64,000 nucleotides of DNA from Apostichopus japonicus (GCF_037975245.1 NC_092572.1:9023501-9087500), one strand, 5' to 3'. Positions 1 through 14,881 are shown, counted from the first letter of the stretch. Program-made: numbers and translations. The notes: generated from the sequence alone by a model not told the origin.

Positions 1-10
1 TATATATATA

Positions 11-69
<59 letters not shown>

Positions 70-89
70 ATATCTATCTATTCTATGTC

Positions 90-143
<54 letters not shown>

Positions 144-148
144 TGATA

Positions 149-210
<62 letters not shown>

Positions 211-250
211 GATTGATATATATATAGATTGATATATATATATAAATATA
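1..250. repeat. (AT)n microsatellite
   Basis: An almost pure AT dinucleotide array with TCTA/GATTGATA interruptions reaches the left edge of the window. Confidence 0.95.
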
Positions 251-844
251 GATATAGATGAAATACTTACCTCGTGAATATTTAAATAACGATTATAACA
301 TCTTTTCCTTAAGTTAGCTTAAAATCATATCATACCCAATATTAGGGGGGGGGGGAGACTTTGCATATTCCCTGGAAATGATTCTATCCTCCCCATATTG
401 ATCCCTCCCTCCCTTCGTCAAGCCCTCTCTTCCTCAGAAGAGGGCGCAATTTGTAAATCTTAAATTAATTATCACCAAGCATGACAAACGTGACACTGGG
501 CTTCAATCTACACTGAAGAAGGTGCATTTCCCAAAATTTCGAAAAACATCCGTGTGTAACGTGTTAGGTGAAGTCTGTGCGGTTTTTTTTTTTTTTTTTT
601 TTTTTGGAGAATGGGAAATATTACGCTGAGAATGTTTAAACCAGATATTGACAATCAATGTTGTAGAAGTGATCATATCGAATATCCGTATAATGAATCG
701 GAAAAGGGCTGTTAGTACGTGACATGTGAAAGAGGTAAATTAATTAAAGGAGAACTTGAGGCGCTAAATTAATTGATATATTGCAGACCTGGCGCATCCC
801 ACTGCTATTAGTACAGGCTGTATTTCTATAACACTTTTAATTGT
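250..844. other. No gene seen
   Basis: AT-rich single-copy-looking DNA with a poly-G run near 343 and a poly-T run near 582-605. No supported feature. Confidence 0.6.
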
Positions 845-1265
845 AAAGAAATTACCCTTTAAACAATTGGTATCCATCAGTTAAAGTGACTGGACTATGT
901 AGTCTAATACATGACCACTCTGTCAAGGACGCATGGTGTTGAATATCATCCAAGGATGATACGTATGAAGTACGGTATATGAAGTTAAAAAGAGCATGTT
1001 TGGGTTGAGTTATTAGAATTGATAAAACAATGAATTAACATACGGCCTGCAATGAGGAGCCTACGTCATCTTCATGTTAACCTTAAGGGAGCATTCCAGG
1101 GATTAAATATAGTTTTGTTCAACGTGACTAATATCTTGAAAACCGAAATAGCTATAAAGAAACATTGCTTGCATCCAAATGTTTCGTTTTTTTTTTCATT
1201 GGACTATTACATATCAAGACTAGACTTAATAGTCCAGTCACTTGATCTAAAGGGTAAAGTGATCC
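845..1265. mobile_element. Inverted-repeat element ending in TTACCCTTTA / TAAAGGGTAA
   Basis: The left end (TTACCCTTTA, then AAGTGACTGGACTAT and AGTCTA) is repeated inverted at the right (TAGACTTAATAGTCCAGTCACTT, then AAAGGGTAAAG). The interior is not protein-like. A related, more diverged sequence lies at about 33675-34440. Confidence 0.6.
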
Positions 1266-1606
1266 TTTAAACTTAGAGTACTCTCTTTCTATCGAAATTT
1301 TTGTGTTTTTATTTTTGGTTTCCCGAAAGGGAAAACTATGGAGTGACTCTTACCGACGGTCGGTGCAAAATTGTGAAGTGGACCGCGGATTGGCAGTTTG
1401 CATAGTATAGGCCATACTTATAGGAGTAATGGAGACATCAGAAAGGGAACCGGTGACATCACATGTACCCATTGCACGAATTGGCACTCGAAGCCCCTGC
1501 CTGCATGCATATCTGTCACAAACTAGAACCATGAGACTGGGAAGCATTTATACCCCATCATTTCTTTCAACATATGGGGTGTATTTGTACTGAGTGAGAC
1601 GTTTTG

Positions 1607-1608
<2 letters not shown>

Positions 1609-1701
<93 letters not shown>
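1609..1701. repeat. (AT)n microsatellite
   Basis: About 90 bp of AT repeats with a GATAT/AAAT interruption. Confidence 0.95.
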
Positions 1702-1702
<1 letters not shown>

Positions 1703-1794
1703 TGAGGAAGTTGCCTATCATGTTTAAGAGAACGTCACCGGTATTATGTTATAGGCTATACTGGTCGTGTGTGCGGGGTAAGGTCAAACATTAG

Positions 1795-2105
1795 CAGTGG
1801 CATACCTAGAATAGTTGGCACCCGGGCGGACCCTTTCGTTGTCACCCCGTGCAGGGGATGCCGTTCCTGGGGGGAGGGATCTAAGGGGGAGGAATAGCTT
1901 TGAGAAATGTTTGTTTATGCAACACGGCTTAGATGCAAAACGGTGCTATCTTTGGCAAAGCTTTCATCTGATTAAATGTTTAGGAATTCTCATTCTTTAG
2001 TGAATGTTCCGTAACTTCCCCTATTGTTTTTTGTTACATATTTTGCGGGATCCCTGACTGGTACATGGGGCGGATCACCCACCCCCCTCGCTTAGTACGC
2101 CACTG
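1795..2105. mobile_element. Degenerate hAT-like MITE
   Basis: The left end CAGTGGCATACCTAG and the inverted right end (CAGTGGCGTACTAAG) match at 12 of 15 positions. The interior has GC-rich C/G runs like the other family members. No target duplication is recognisable, so it is probably an old copy. Confidence 0.55.
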
Positions 2106-2303
2106 CATTTTTAACTAATATATGTTGTCGATCAAAATCATCTTGATAACTAAAGGTTGGTTTTTCCTACTCTTATTGTGTGTTAAGAATTTATCAGGTT
2201 TAAACAATGTATGAGAAAATTACAATCTATAACACAATTACGTAATCAAGCCAGATTGTTACGTAACATCCTTTAGTGTCATTGCGTCTATGTGGATTGA
2301 AAA

Positions 2304-2360
2304 CGTGTAAAAGTAAGTTGGCCTGACGTTTCGATCTTAGCAGAATCTTCTTCAAAGGCT
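2304..2360 (-). repeat. Solo terminal motif of the PLE-like family
   Basis: GTGTAAAAGTAAGTTGGCC, then TGACGTTTCGATC and TCTTCTTCAAAGGCT are almost identical to the copy at 31116. No flanking coding remnant is seen. Confidence 0.6.
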
Positions 2361-5300
2361 AAAAATTGGATTGAAAACGTAAGTTAAAGAGTAACCACGG
2401 TCGATTGACGGTAAAACTCAGCGTTCCTCTTGCAAAACATAAAGAAGAACCAAACAAAAACGAAGAAAAATATAAAATATTGTGTAACTGAAACCTACTG
2501 TTTTAGGGTTCCACTTTTCCAGCAGATCTAAACTCAATTAAAGGGATAAAAAAAATTAAAGTTTAAAATATTTTTAAAAAATGCATAGATGATACAGAGC
2601 TTGTGTTATCCAACTACACGCTTCATTTAGCCTATTCCGTTAATGAAATAAACACACTCATATCATAGTTCAGTTCAATTTAAGTAAATGAGTGAGTTGC
2701 TACAAAGAAAAATACAAAAATACTAAAACAACAGAAATTGTATTTTGTAAGAACATTTAAAGTACATTAAAATATATGCTTAAGGTTTTCCAAGTATGTT
2801 TCGATACATCATCAACTTATTACTCACAAAACTGCACCCACCCACATTTCTTCGACGCCCTGTAGCTACGTCTAACCACCCCCCCCCCCCCCACTTACAA
2901 TTCACTGCAAACGAGTAAAAACTGCATGAGAAAACAATGTCACGAAATTATAGGCCTATAACTTTCACTTTTCATGTAAAGTTCTGGCAGAAATTGTTTA
3001 ATTTCTTTATTATTTTTCTTTCCGTTCTTTGTCTCTGTCTCGTTGGAAATTGGTTATTTGTTTATTTGTTAACTCCATTTAAAATAAATTAACGTGTGAA
3101 TTTCCTTTAAACATCAGTTTAAATATCGCACCGCTATGATTTGTTTACAAGTGACATCAACTATAGGAAACAATTAAATTACTAACCGGAACCCATATGC
3201 CTCAGATCATTCGCTTGGCTTCCTTTGAAATGTCTAGCGCAAGGTCATACAAGCTAACTTTCCAAACGTTTTTTCCCACCCTCTTTTAACAGTCGCCTCG
3301 TCCTACAAAATTTCTAAACAATTACTTCTCTAAAGATGACTAAATATCTGCAAAAATCTTCAAAAAAGCATACATGTATTTATGTTTATATGTATAAAAA
3401 ATATTGGAGGGGGGGGGGTTGGGGTAAAATATCAAGCTCCATATCATGACTGAACCCACCAGTACATTTTTATATGTGAAGGTGAATGTAGCATTTCATC
3501 TTTAACTATTGGGCTAATCCAAAATATTTTAGCTGTTCCATTTACAAATCGAAGTTATAGGCGCTCTTAAGTTTGAAACGAACTGCCTTACTAAATCATT
3601 AGTGATTATGCTATACAGTAGGAAGTTACAATACAACGATGTTGCGTTAGATATATGGATAATATTAATTAAAAATATATGTACATACGCGTCTAAAAGT
3701 CGAGTGTGTCCCTGATTCCACTTGAAGAAGACTTTGCGATTTTATAATATTTCTTTTTAAAGAGAATGAATGTTACACAATTGGAAGTTGTGATTCTGGA
3801 TTTCATAATTTGACCGGAATATATCACATAATGTTTTGATATTTTATGCTCTAAGTTTGGATTCATAATTAATCAATTTCGACATAAATCAATCAAATTT
3901 AGCGGTCCGTCTCGCCTGCATCATCGGTGCGTGAAGTGGTCTTCGTAAACCCTCCCAACCTTCTTCTTAAAGATATCTTAAGTTTCCATCCATCTGCACT
4001 ATTGGGATATGAATGCAAACGTTTAAGGGTAAGTAGACTTGTTTTGTTTATCATTCACTACACATATTTCTTCAATCATAATTCATAATTTCTGCAATTT
4101 TTGTATAACTTGAAATGTTCATACTGAGCAGTATTGTTACATTTGGGCTTCATTTTTGTGTCTTCTCTTTTTAACTATTTGTTCTTCACAAATATCTCTG
4201 TCATAATTATAGCAGATGCAGGTTATGGTTTATGTCCTCTGTATCAACTGCTCGACTATTTCAATTCACAGCGGGAGAAGATTTACATTTTGTTTAGATT
4301 CGAGTACATGGTGTTGGAGGTTCTCATGTGGCTCTACCTATACGAACATTTTTTGTTGTTTACGCTACAGTTTAAGTTGATGAATTCCAAAGCAATATAG
4401 GAAGCAGATACAAAAACCTTCCATTACCCACATGTACACCAAATATGTTAATGGCACCCTGCGACGAATAAGAGATATAGGATGCCCCTTAGAGACGCCT
4501 GGATGCGGCGCAATAGCACAGGGAAACTATTGATTGCATTGAGCGCGCAGCCTGGGGTGTGCGGGTGTGACAGGTTTTACAATGACCAGAGGTAAACTGT
4601 CGCACGGTCGTGTGACAAGGTATTGGACTTAGTACAAAACTTGATACAAACTTGTTACTTCAACTTTATTTAGTTCAGTTTTTGTTGGCAAATAGCCATC
4701 GAAACGCAAGATGGTGCTTCTTATATCCTTTCTTTCGACATCCGTACTGCTTATATATAAGTTGTCTAAGTTGTGCGTGGAAACATTAATGTCAAATGAA
4801 ATGTTGTTCCGCTGTGCGAAGTAGGTTGATAAATTATTTCAACATCCTCTTGTGGGCCATACATCCGCTAATTCTGTGCAAGGTTCATCAGTTAGGTCAG
4901 ACATTATACTGGAAAACCAAATGTTTACTTATCTTCCCAAGCTAAATATACACGTATCTTTTTTCACCCAATACCCGTACGGTTATAACATAAATATGGT
5001 TTTGTTGTTTTCCCTATTAAACAAGTTCTGATATCAAATTGATAACCATCTTTCCCACAGTGCTATAGGTTATTCTATTAATATATATTATATTATCAAG
5101 TAGCTGGCTACATTTTTGTCGGTGGCGTGTTCAAGGGAGGAAGTGAGGGTGGGGGGGGGGGTGCGGGTGGAGCACATGCCGCCTATAATTTTCGATTCCT
5201 CGTGGAGTCACCCTCTCCCCCAATTAAATTTGCCATGTCCAACAGCCCGCCCCCCCCCCTCCAAAAAATGGCAGGAATATACACAACTCTTTCAGTAACT

Positions 5301-6596
5301 TGCATCTACCTCCAAAATTCTTCTGATTTGAAGCTGATGCAAGTCCTGGAAGTAAACTCTCATACTGTGCCCCTCCCCAAATGTTGACCTGATCTTACTG
5401 TGCCCTGCCCCACCCCCTCCCCCACCCCCACTCTTCCAAATGCCTCGCGACGCAACTGCCTTTGTTGACCATACACCAGGTACTGTACCAGTTTTAAATT
5501 ACATTTTTGAACATCCACGGTATGAGATCGGTGAAGTGTTCCTCTTTAAACCCAGAAGAGATAACTATAAGGTATCTGATTTAAAGGATCAAGAGTCTTT
5601 GTATGCAAATTATATGTCTTAATATGCAAATTAGGCTAGACTATAGATACTTCTATGGATGCTTTGGATGCTCTCAGTTGGATCCTTTGTATTAGCAAAA
5701 AGTATTGTCAGACAATAAAATAAAATCGTAATTTATTTGTTCATAATTATATACCACACAATCATTGAGATATATTGTGGATAATATATCAACATTATTG
5801 GATAATATACATTGAATATAGCTTTGAAAATGAAAACGGTTACACGACTGTTACCATTTCTTGGTTAAAGGGCCCGTTTGGTATCAACCAAAATAAAGTT
5901 CTGCAGAGGAAGGGCCATTAGTGCCCGGTGGCTTTCTGCCCCTCACAACCCCCCCCCCCTCCCCCCGTCCCGACACGTACAACCCCCAACCCATTCAGCT
6001 TCACTTTTGAAAGCCTCTTTCGACACAGCTTAGTCTGAGTAATAATAAAGTAACTTGCATATACTGAGAACAGTAGCATGCAATATTCAATATAGCTTTC
6101 ATGTGTAAACTATAGACCGGGGAAAACTCAGCCTATAGGAATGAGTCACCGGTAATCTTCCTTAGCAACGGCTTTAAAGTCATAGTTATCTAACTAGACC
6201 ATAAAAGTGTAGGAACCCTATATATGACTGTTACTGGGGGTAAAACAATTGGTGACAAGTATAATAACAACCTATTGTGTGGGTGTCAATTTAAATATCT
6301 TATGGTACGAACATAATTGATACAAAATTGATTGACTTAACTAGTTATTGCCATCAACTCTCTTTGAAAAGAAAACAACAGCACGGTAGATTCTCTATAG
6401 GCATGCATGGTTATACTTTTCGATGTTTTGCATTGCTTAAGGTATAACTGTAAGTGGTTCTTACACTGTGCTGATTCTGTTGTGCGAATATCGAAGATTC
6501 TATCCGCTTGTAATACCATGTTCATCAAATGTCAAAACTTTGTAACAAGCTTCCATAAATGTGAATAAAATATTAAGAAATTATTAGAAAACTGTA
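2361..6596. other. No gene seen; poly-C/poly-G islands
   Basis: AT-rich with homopolymer C at about 2879-2893 and G at about 3409, and a G/C-tract-rich stretch at about 5120-5430 that recalls the interior of the poly-G MITEs but lacks recognisable ends. No exon-like structure found. Confidence 0.55.
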
Positions 6597-6614
6597 TATA
6601 ATATATACATATAG

Positions 6615-6647
<33 letters not shown>

Positions 6648-6732
6648 TATACATATATATATATATACACACATATATATATATATATACATACATATAT
6701 ATATATATATGTATATATGTATATATATATAT

Positions 6733-6772
<40 letters not shown>

Positions 6773-6838
6773 TATATATATAGTATATATATAGTCTATA
6801 AGATATGCACGCGTACTATTACTCTAGGCACAATCAAT

Positions 6839-6894
<56 letters not shown>

Positions 6895-7030
6895 TTATAT
6901 ATATATACATATATATATATAATATATATATATATATATAAATATATATACTACATATATACTATATATATATAGTATATATATAGTCTATAAGATATGC
7001 ACGCGTAATATTACTCTAGGCACAATCAAT
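6597..7030. repeat. (AT)n array with an internal tandem duplication
   Basis: Two AT blocks each end in a shared non-repetitive segment: TAGTCTATAAGATATGCACG then CTCTAGGCACAATCAAT (about 6791-6840 and 6985-7030). The unit of about 190 bp was duplicated with one or two point differences. Confidence 0.85.
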
Positions 7031-8222
7031 TTCAAGCCATACTTTCAGTAATTGGGGATCTTTTCATACAGCCTTTTGCAGCTATATCGAGATGTTCTAT
7101 ACACAAAGGTTGCCTTCTTTTCGCACGCATAGTTTACCCAATCATGTTTTTACAATTTATGAGTTCGGTTCTGTGACTTTAGCCTCTCACGGAAAAATAC
7201 TTACCACGGTAAAGATAATTACAATTACATTCAACATGTTCATTAGGTAACAGGGGGGGGGTGCAATACGTCACTTCCGGGTACTCTTTAAGTAAAATAA
7301 ATTATGGGTTCGCGGGTTATAGCGAACTCAGGAACTTTGAGGGCTTGTGAAAACATCGATAAAAGCTAGAACAGGATCTGTGGAGAGTCTTGCAAAATAA
7401 TTCTATCAAGTGGACTTACCGGCTTTTAGATGGAGGGTATGTAAAGATAACAGAGTACAAAAGGCATCTTGTTGTCAAAGAGTGGAAACAGACATTCCGT
7501 TATTTAGATAGATTATGAACAGGTCTGACGGGAGGAGGATAATGTGGACTATACATCACAAGCCACGCCGGGTCCGTTAGGGCATTCGCGGACGTCTCGA
7601 GAAAGAACAATTTAACAAGTTTTTTTAAAAATAATGTTCACTACATCTTCAAAATATAATATGACCACTTCCAAACAATAGGGAGGGGGGGGGGGTGAGC
7701 CCGGTGATAAGCTGTCCCCTTTGCCTACCTGCCTCTTTTCACCACCGATTGTGTAGCAGAATTCGGTAATTGTTCAAAATTCAATTTTTGTATTTCTTTT
7801 TTTCTCGAATCTGTTTTTAAAGCCATTCACGTAATTTTGAAGAAGATATATTAAGTCCAACTCTAGATAGTTTTTGATAACTTAGGCCTATTATTTACTT
7901 TATTTTTTTATTTTTTTTTTTGATGTGTAATCATCATGTTTTTAATTGATTGTTATAAAACATATGCTAATGCGATATCTACTTCAATGTAGTTTCTTTT
8001 CTATATTAATGATCCGGAAAATTAATGTATGATTTCCATATCTATGAAAAGATCTAAAATAAGTGAAGAGTCAAGTTCAACCTTCATTCCAAATTTATTT
8101 TTATAGTTTCTTTTTGTCGCGTGCGGTATGGCGGTGATTCTAGATTTCCATAATCATGTATGATGACAGGTGGAAACGATGTCTTCTAAAATTAAAGAGA
8201 TTGTTTAGTTAGCTGTATGTAA
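7031..8222. other. No gene seen
   Basis: AT-rich with a poly-G run near 7684. No supported coding or repeat structure. Confidence 0.55.

Positions 8223-8262
<40 letters not shown>
8223..8262. repeat. (AT)n microsatellite, left of SINE copy A
   Basis: A 40-bp AT array immediately upstream of the SINE at 8281. Confidence 0.95.
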
Positions 8263-8264
<2 letters not shown>

Positions 8265-8280
8265 GTGACAAACGCCTACA

Positions 8281-10442
<2,162 letters not shown>

Positions 10443-10486
<44 letters not shown>
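10443..10486. repeat. (AT)n microsatellite
   Basis: A pure AT array about 230 bp upstream of the first visible Rost-family exon. Confidence 0.95.
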
Positions 10487-10487
<1 letters not shown>

Positions 10488-10722
10488 ACATATGTTACAT
10501 ATGTGAGGTAATAAATTAATAAATTGAATTGTTCATCACAAAGTTTGGAGAGTTTATAAATATATGAGGGTAATTAATACACCATGTATCGTTACTGACA
10601 GCGTTTGTATGATTGTAAGGCGTGTTTATTCATTTGTGTCTGAATGCGATGTGGGTAGTACATACCCGTATTAATATTTCTACTATATTAGATAAATATA
10701 GTTTTCATTGGTTATTTTACAG

Positions 10723-10848
10723 GATAAAGTACTATACAGAACCATTCGTCAAGATCAGAGTAGCAGACATTTAGGAGATATAACTATATCCAAGATGAAA
10801 ACTTTCTCGGTTGGGAAGGTTGATCCGACTTTGTTTTGTCAATTTCAG
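10723..10848 (+). CDS. First visible exon of the Rost-family gene
   Basis: A pyrimidine-rich acceptor (ttattttacag) precedes 10723 and a CAG|gtaatt donor follows 10848. The frame is open across all 126 nt. The ATG at 10795 gives MKTFSVGKVDPTLFCQFQ, which runs directly into WGIPGQPVSFLVYR of the next exon. The stretch 10723-10794 may be 5' UTR or may encode DKVLYRTIRQ...ISK if the true start lies in an upstream exon. Confidence 0.72.
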
Positions 10849-13661
10849 GTAATTATCGTGACACATCACAAGCATGGAAAAATTAACGATCATCATTTTA
10901 TTTTATTTTATTTTATCGAAAATTCATGTCAGCCTAAAGTGAAGCTGAAGCGGTTGCAACCAAAGGCGTATAGCTCTATAGAAAAAAAAATAGTATGTCA
11001 CTGGGGTACTGCTTAGTTTTAACGAGAAAATAAACAAAATGACTTTAAAATTAAATCCTTAACATTTTGGAATGAGATATATACTTTTATACAACACCTA
11101 ATTACATTCCGGATATTTGATTGGTCAATTGCTCGTCGATTGCATGCAAAATCCGCTCTATTGCACGCTATGATGATAGAACCATGCGTTATACTTTTTT
11201 GGTAGCACTTTTTTCAATGGTAAGAGAGCAGAGAAACCTGTCTGTTCAAAACAATATGTTGCATGAGTGCATTTTACATCCAATTATATCCAAATCTGAA
11301 GGTGTTGTATAAAACAAATAATGAATGGTTTCCATTCGTGCAATAGTGCAAATATTTCATTCGTTGAAAGATGTAATTTGTTCCATTCAACTCGGCTGCG
11401 CCTCGTTGAATGGAACAAATTACATCTTTCAACTCATGAAATATTTGCACTATTGCACTCATAACCATTCATTATGTGTATAATGTATATTTGAAATCGC
11501 AATATAATGGTGTATAGCATATATACTGTTCAAAATTGTGTTGCTTTAATTTTAAAAAAATAGTAATATTAACAGTTGTTTATGATTCAGGGTGTTGCTT
11601 AATTTTAAGAGAAATTTTTCTATGATTTTATCGAATTATTGCGTGTTTGTGGCTTTAAGTCTCCTCAGTGACTAATATTTTTATTAGCCACTAAAACTGT
11701 TTGTACTCAATCTTACTGTTGCTGTTTACCTCACCTACTTCGGCGCCAGACTATGTGTCAGTGTGTGTAAGGGGGAGGGGGAGGGGAGGGGAACGGGGGA
11801 GGGGGAGGGGGAGGGGGAGGACCCACTTCCTATGCTACTTTATAATGCGATCTTCTCTGATTTGTCCTGGACACGCTCTTCTTGTACTTAAATTGCTAAT
11901 CTTTCATATCATTCGTTTTATTTCCTTTCTTTTGAACAGTGGGGCATTCCCGGACAGCCGGTGTCTTTTTTGGTATATCGTCTACTATTCGCCTTATACC
12001 AGATAGGATGGAACACCGCGATAATTCTCATCTGGGGTGATCCGCGGTTTTACCGTCCGGTTGACTCCAAGCTCAAATGGCCGATTTATGCATCTAATTG
12101 GGCGTTGTTCCTGTTCTCAAGTTACTCCCTGATGGCACTTTTAACAAGTATTTGCTTAGCTAGAAAGAATTATGGTAAGGACGCTTAAAATAAATATATA
12201 TCGTATATATGTATCGTATATTATATTATATTATCACGTTTTGTAGACTCTTATCGTGTCGTTTTTTATGTTGTTTTAGTACATGTTAGTATCGCTGAAT
12301 GTGACATTGACCATAATCAGTTCGCTGTTGTGAACTATACTTCGTTGCTGCTGCAATGGCAAACCTAACGTTACATGCAATTAGGAACTATATACGGGAT
12401 GACTGTAGTATGATGATAGTGACTATACTACAGCAACGATTATGCATTCTCTTATGTATACATAGTGCGGTACATTTCAAGGATTCCTCCCACATCAATA
12501 CCATTATACTGTAACTGTGCGGTCAGTCAGAACATCCCAACATGTTATCACTTAGCGGGTGATAGAAACTTGTATAGTCACTTCAGGATATGAAGTTTCC
12601 TTGCGACTATTTGTTTATGAGGTTAAACGTTCCACACCTTTTAATGGTCTGGTTTAAACCTGGGAAACCTTCCCGCCCCATTTGTTTAATACGGGCACAG
12701 TTGTGCATCCCACCCTCTGCCCCCACCCCACACACCCACACTGAAGGAGCCAGTAATGAAAAATCATTACAGAACATGCTCCCTCTCTTTTGGTCGATCA
12801 ATTAATTTTATTATTAATATCCTTGAACTCTCACACGAATAATCATATGCGCAAACATAATGGTTTATAACAAAATTAAACAACGCATCATAAGAGGGCT
12901 TTCAAAGCCTTAATTCGGGGTGGGTGGGGGTCGGGTGGTAGAGAGGAGAGAAAGCTTGTCTGTGGGACACATTTTGCACATCTCCAAAGATGACTCTCAT
13001 GTAGACTCCATATTTATAAAACATTAATATATAATTATTTTTATTATTATTATGATTATTATTATTAATACATTATTATATGTTTTAATCTTTTGCAGGA
13101 GTAAGGGCGAGTGATTCGATAGAAATGAATGACAACCACACATCCGGGATGGAAACCCCAGAAGAAGAAACATCACCATTGTCCGGCGTGCCATGGTTCG
13201 TCAAGTTGACCTGGCTACTACAAGTGACATCATACAGCGGCAGTTTCTTCGTCTCGTTAGCATACTGGTTGGTCGATTTCAACCCAGAAATTGAGCAAGC
13301 GAGTATCTTTACCCTCCACACGCATGCATTCTCCAGTGTTCTCATTCTCATCGACATTTCTGTCATAGCTACACCAATGAGAATTGGCCATTTTATGTAC
13401 GTCATAGTTTTCAGTATTTCTTATTTTACGTTCACGTTTGTTTACTTCCTCCTCGGTGGTCATAACCCGTACGGAGACCGGTATCTTTATGCTTCACTCG
13501 TCGATTGGGAAAATAATCGTTTAATTTCTTTTTTAGCTTCGTTGGTTATTTCGATATTGGTAGCTCCCTTCTTCCATTTTGTTTTCTACGCTCTTTATAA
13601 ATTGAGAACCTTCATTTATGTCAAATTAAACAAATCGCCCGATTTAAACGAACATCCTTAA
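10795..13661 (+). CDS. Rolling stone (Rost)-family multipass membrane protein, three coding exons
   Basis: Exons 10795-10848, 11940-12174 and 13099-13661 join to 283 aa. Intron 1 is phase 0 (CAG|gtaatt to gaacag|TGG). Intron 2 is phase 1 and splits a Gly codon (TATG|gtaagg to ttgcag|GAG). The product has about six hydrophobic segments: near residues 26-50, 66-91, 131-155, 170-188, 193-215 and 240-262. Family-like signatures are FLVYR...ALYQIGW in segment 1, KWPIYASNW at 64-72, HTHAFSSVLILID at 170-182, and GGHNPYGDRYLY before the last segment. Drosophila Rolling stone, about 275 aa, acts in myoblast fusion; the length fits. The start is the only ATG in the first exon, but the frame is open back to the acceptor at 10723, so more N-terminal coding sequence upstream is possible. 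AATAAA signals begin 3 bp after the stop. Family assignment is from remembered sequence patterns. Confidence 0.82.
10849..11939 (+). other. Intron 1 of the Rost-family gene
   Basis: This is a GT-AG intron of 1,091 bp. It contains the long foldback hairpin at 11317-11475 and a purine (GGGGGA)n-like stretch at about 11770-11820. No further exon is visible. Confidence 0.75.
11317..11475. repeat. Long near-perfect foldback hairpin (palindromic MITE-like)
   Basis: The left arm (about 11317-11390) and right arm (about 11405-11475) are inverted copies, matching through AATGAATGG, GTGCAATAGTGCAAATATTT, TTGAAAGATG and TTCCATTCAA. The GC-rich loop is about 14 nt. The few mismatches cluster near TTCCATTC/ATGAG. 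It lies in intron 1 of the Rost-family gene, where the transcript would form a long hairpin. Confidence 0.85.
11940..12174 (+). CDS. Second exon of the Rost-family gene (transmembrane segments 1-2)
   Basis: The exon encodes residues 19-96 plus the first base of Gly97. It begins after tcttttgaacag and ends at TATG|gtaagg. It carries two strongly hydrophobic stretches around a short loop containing WGDPRFYRP and the KWPIYASNW motif. GC content rises against the flanking intron, as expected for coding sequence. Confidence 0.85.
12175..13098 (+). other. Intron 2 of the Rost-family gene
   Basis: This is a GT-AG intron of 924 bp. It is AT-rich, with an imperfect ATT microsatellite (about 13031-13080) just before the acceptor. 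No coding exon is seen inside it. Confidence 0.75.
13099..13661 (+). CDS. Terminal exon of the Rost-family gene (transmembrane segments 3-6)
   Basis: The exon follows the acceptor ttaatcttttgcag and runs open for 187 codons to TAA at 13659-13661. It begins with an acidic hydrophilic loop (METPEEETSP), then four hydrophobic segments, and ends in a basic tail with KLNKSPDLNEHP. AATAAA hexamers occur at about 13664 and 13674. Confidence 0.87.
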
Positions 13662-13679
13662 AAAATAAAAAAAATAAAA

Positions 13680-14439
13680 TAAATTTACTCATGAAGACAT
13701 TAGCCTGACAGATCTGTGTGTTTTTAAGTTTTTGTGAGAAGAAAACTTCTTAAAAACAATTCATAGTTAATCAACCTTTTTTTTGTATTCATATTTCTAT
13801 GAGCTTGCTATGCAGACCTACATATTATAGGAGGTTTTATTTTGTATTTATTTTTTATCTCGGTCAGTAAAACAAACTCAATATTGTATGGTAAATTTCA
13901 GCTACGCTTGAAGCACTAATCATTGTATCAGAGGTTAACTGTGGATTATATGGTGTGATTGTTTGGAGAACCTTCTTAGAATATTTTAATTAACGAGTTA
14001 CCAACAGATTTACTAGACAAACCAACACACACACAGAGAGATATCGTTCCTCTGACCTCAGCGTAGGCTATCCAAAAATCTTGTGGATATTACGTAATGA
14101 TGACGCCATACATGTTTCCGCAACTTGTCGTTTTACTTATATCAAAGTATTTCTTACATCAGAATTTTGTATGAATTTTAATGCTGTTTTTCAGAAATCA
14201 ACTATGCAAATACCATAACGTATTGTTAAAAAAAAAATTGTTAATGAAATGCCGATTAAAAAAGTTATAATCGTACAAATACGTTTAATATAGTTGTAAC
14301 GGTCACACTTATTGAATTTTCTCTTGACCAAATTTTATAGTACATCCATGTGAATATTTTCCTCACCATATAAAACCATTCGCACTTGATTTGAATTATT
14401 ATAGTGTCTACGCATTTTTTCATAGCAAGATATCACGTG
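13680..14439. other. 3' flank of the Rost-family gene; nothing else seen
   Basis: AT-rich, probably 3' UTR then intergenic. No clear second polyadenylation choice could be picked. Confidence 0.5.
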
Positions 14440-14881
14440 CTTCTCGTTGTCATATTGTAAATAATGCCTTGTTGATTAACACAGTCAACTGTATCACAAT
14501 AGCAATGATGGCCCATAATGTTATATGTAAATTAAGTGAGACATACCACCATGTGATGGTATGGATAAGGTGATTTAACTTATTATGTGTCCCGTAAATT
14601 AAATCATGCCTTGTTAATTAACATAGTTAACAGTATCACAATAGCACTGATCGCCCAGACTGTAATATGTAAATTTAGCGAGACATATATACCCATGTGG
14701 TGGTATGGATAAGGTTATTTAACTTATTATGTGTCCCATAAATTAAATAATGCCTTGTTGATTAACATAGCCAACTGTGTCACTATAGCAATGATCGTCC
14801 AGAATTGTGTATGTAAATTGAGCGAGACATATATCCCCATGTGATGGTATGGATAGTGTTATTAACTTATTATGTGTATAT
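14440..14881. repeat. Three-copy tandem repeat of about 143 bp
   Basis: Copies beginning with ATGCCTTGTT at 14464, 14606 and 14750 (spacings 142 and 144) share CAATAGCA.TGAT, ATATGTAAATT..G.GAGAC, GTGATGGTATGGATA and ACTTATTATGTGT. Divergence is moderate. Confidence 0.88.
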
